From Solirubrobacterales bacterium (GTDB taxonomy: Bacteria; Actinomycetota; Thermoleophilia; Solirubrobacterales; Solirubrobacteraceae), in the NCBI GenBank assembly GCA_027306855.1, contig DAHUYZ010000010.1, positions 1-49,065 on the forward strand: 49,065 nt of DNA. Reading direction: 5' to 3'. A program made the translations under genes and the position numbers. Below are positions 45,094 to 49,065 of this stretch, piece after piece; position 1 is the first letter of the stretch; each line of letters opens with the position of its first letter. The notes beneath the pieces were generated by a model, which saw only the letters and a program-made list of their open reading frames with translations, was not told where the DNA came from and did no database searches.

Positions 45094-46535
45094 ATGAGCG
45101 GGGCGAGCACAGCGAACGGAAGGAACGGCGCGAACGCGAACGGAGTCTCCGCGGGCGCCGTCGCCCCGCCGCACAACCTCGACGCCGAGCAGTCGGTGCT
45201 CGGCGCGATCCTGCTGTCGGACCGCTCGCTGTACGCGCTCGTAATCGAGGAGGGTCTTCGCGCCGAGGACTTCTATCGCGAACGTCACGGGCTCATCTAT
45301 GAGGCGATGCTGGCCCTCTACAACGAGTCAGAGCCCGTCGATGTGTTGACCGTCACCGACAGGCTGCGCCAGACCGGCAAGCTCGCGGACGCGGGTGGCC
45401 CCGCCGCGATCGACGAGCTGACAGGGGTCGTGCCGGCCGCGGGACATGCACGCCGCTATGCGCAGATCGTGCGCGAGAACGCGCTTCTCAGAAGACTGCT
45501 GGCGGCCTCGTATGAGATCCAGTCGAGTGTGCTCGACCACCAGGCCGCGCCGCGCGAGCTGGTCGAGCAGGCCGAGAAGACGATGCTCGAGGTCGCGCGC
45601 GACGATCGCCAGCAGGACTTCCGCTCGATCGAGGAGGTCTTGCATGAGGAGCTCGACAAGCTGCACCGCCTCTCGATCGAGGGCACCGCCCTGACGGGTG
45701 CGCCGTCGGGCTTCAAGGATCTCGATGAGATCACCGGCGGCTTTCAGCCGGGCAACCTGATCATCATCGCCGCGCGTCCCGCGATGGGAAAGAGCGCGCT
45801 GGTCTGCAACATCGCGGAGAACGCCGCCGTCGAGCACGGGCGCCCTGTCGCGCTGTTCTCGCTGGAGATGGCCGAGGCGGAGCTGGCCCAGCGCTTCGTC
45901 GCTTCGCAGGCGCGCATCAAGGGGGAGGAGCTGCGCAAGGGACGCGTCAAGGAGGAGCGCTGGCCAAAGATCTTGAAGGCCTCCCAGCGACTTGCGAGCG
46001 CGCCGCTGTGGGTCGACGACTCCAGCGATGTCGGGCTGCTCGAGATACGGGCCAAGGCGAGGCGCCTGCACACCCAATGTGAGGGAGGGCTGGGACTGAT
46101 CATTATCGACTACCTGCAGCTGATGCGGACGGACAGCCGCTACGACTCGCGCGTGACCGCCGTCGGCGAGCTGAGCAGGGGCCTGAAGATCCTGGCGCGC
46201 GAGCTGGGCGTGCCGGTGATCGCGCTCTCACAGCTATCGCGCGCCGTCGAGCAGCGACCGGACAAGCGCCCTCAGCTGTCGGACCTGCGCGAGAGCGGCA
46301 ACCTCGAGCAGGACTCCGACCTGGTGATGTTCATATACAGAGATGAGTACTACAACGAAGAGTCGGAGCGCCCGGGAGAGGCCGACCTGATCATCGCCAA
46401 GCACCGCAACGGAGCGGTCGGCAAGGTGACGCTGACCTTCCAGAAGGAATACCCGAAGTTCATGAACTACGCGAGATCCGATCGCTATGAGCCGAGCGTC
46501 GCCTCGCATGCGCCTGTGCCCGAAGGTGAGCGACC

Positions 46536-46539
<4 letters not shown>
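45094..46539 (+). CDS. dnaB: Replicative DNA helicase DnaB
   Basis: The hexameric replication fork helicase, 481 residues. N-domain: PPHNLDAEQSVLGAILLSDRSL. RecA-like domain: Walker A ARPAMGKS (227-234), FSLEMAEAELAQRFVASQA, Walker B LGLIIIDYLQLM, and the arginine finger region QLSRAVEQRPDKRPQLSDLRESGNLEQDSDLVMFIYRDEYY. No intein interrupts it. The stop overlaps the loader gene's GTG by four bases (GTGA). Confidence 0.97.
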
Positions 46540-48922
<2,383 letters not shown>

Positions 48923-48946
48923 GGGGAGATCATGCCCGAGTTTCCG

Positions 48947-49020
48947 CAGCCGGACCCCTCGCGAGCCGGCTGAAAACAGAATGTGTAAAGAGCCAGGTGT
49001 TCACGTTTGCAGGATCCTGC
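48947..49020. other. Inverted repeats in the right-edge intergenic stretch
   Basis: CAGCCGG (48947-48953) pairs with CCGGCTG (48966-48972) across a 12-base loop. A second, perfect palindrome GCAGGATCCTGC lies at 49009-49020, and a run of five T's follows at about 49033. I see no gene between 48923 and 49065. Confidence 0.35.
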
Positions 49021-49065
49021 GCTCTGGTGCGGCTTTTTGAGGGCGCCGCGCACCGTGGCCACACG

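Overview
The window is a GC-rich, gene-dense bacterial chromosome segment. It holds no insertion sequences, phage genes or CRISPR array. Several features point to a deep actinobacterial lineage, most probably Thermoleophilia (Solirubrobacterales-like): the strong GC bias at third positions, many GTG starts, a class E sortase, an actinobacterial-type succinate-semialdehyde dehydrogenase (GEACTAANR active site), a MocR regulator, and a TreT/OtsA trehalose pair. The taxonomic call is inference; no rRNA is present.

Left part (1-13.6 kb). A membrane HD-GYP phosphodiesterase runs off the left edge, read in the same direction as gabD. A SpoIID/LytB wall protein and a free-standing 5'-3' exonuclease lie on the plus strand. 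A tight minus-strand run encodes a compact FtsH, methylmalonyl-CoA epimerase, a 72-residue protein of unknown function, a PAP2 phosphatase and YchF. A complete peptide/nickel-type ABC importer follows (lipoprotein, two permeases, and one polypeptide carrying both ATPases).

Tetrapyrrole block (13.9-21.4 kb, all plus strand). Precorrin-2 dehydrogenase, CcmA-B-C-D heme handling proteins, HemA, HemC, a CobA-HemD fusion and a biotin ligase sit in one co-directional run with ATGA overlaps. Heme/siroheme synthesis and cytochrome c maturation System I components therefore appear to be co-expressed.

Middle (21.4-33.2 kb). This part holds an unusual 941-residue SF2 helicase with a long acidic insertion before the Walker A motif, a divergent GalT-like protein, D-aminoacyl-tRNA deacylase, a divergent pair of a PPOX flavoprotein and a MocR regulator, and a lipoprotein amidase. 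It also holds tRNA-Arg(CCU), PyrE, a small membrane protein, an L,D-transpeptidase, a CPBP protease and a PIG-V-like mannosyltransferase.

Right part (33.3-49 kb). A class A PBP, IF-1 and ThiL are followed by a minus-strand pair (M28-like membrane protein with lost metal ligands, then sortase E) and a TreT-OtsA operon. Next comes the replication/ribosome cluster rpsF - fatty-acid hydroxylase - ssb - rpsR - rplI - dnaB - DnaC-type loader - purA, and a DUF167 protein. The most notable signals are the DnaC-type loader coupled to dnaB, the hydroxylase inserted in the rpsF-ssb operon, the acidic-insert helicase, the probable pseudo-peptidase next to sortase E, and the short FtsH. No single locus looks like an obvious new defence or mobile system. 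Intergenic stretches are all shorter than 300 bases.
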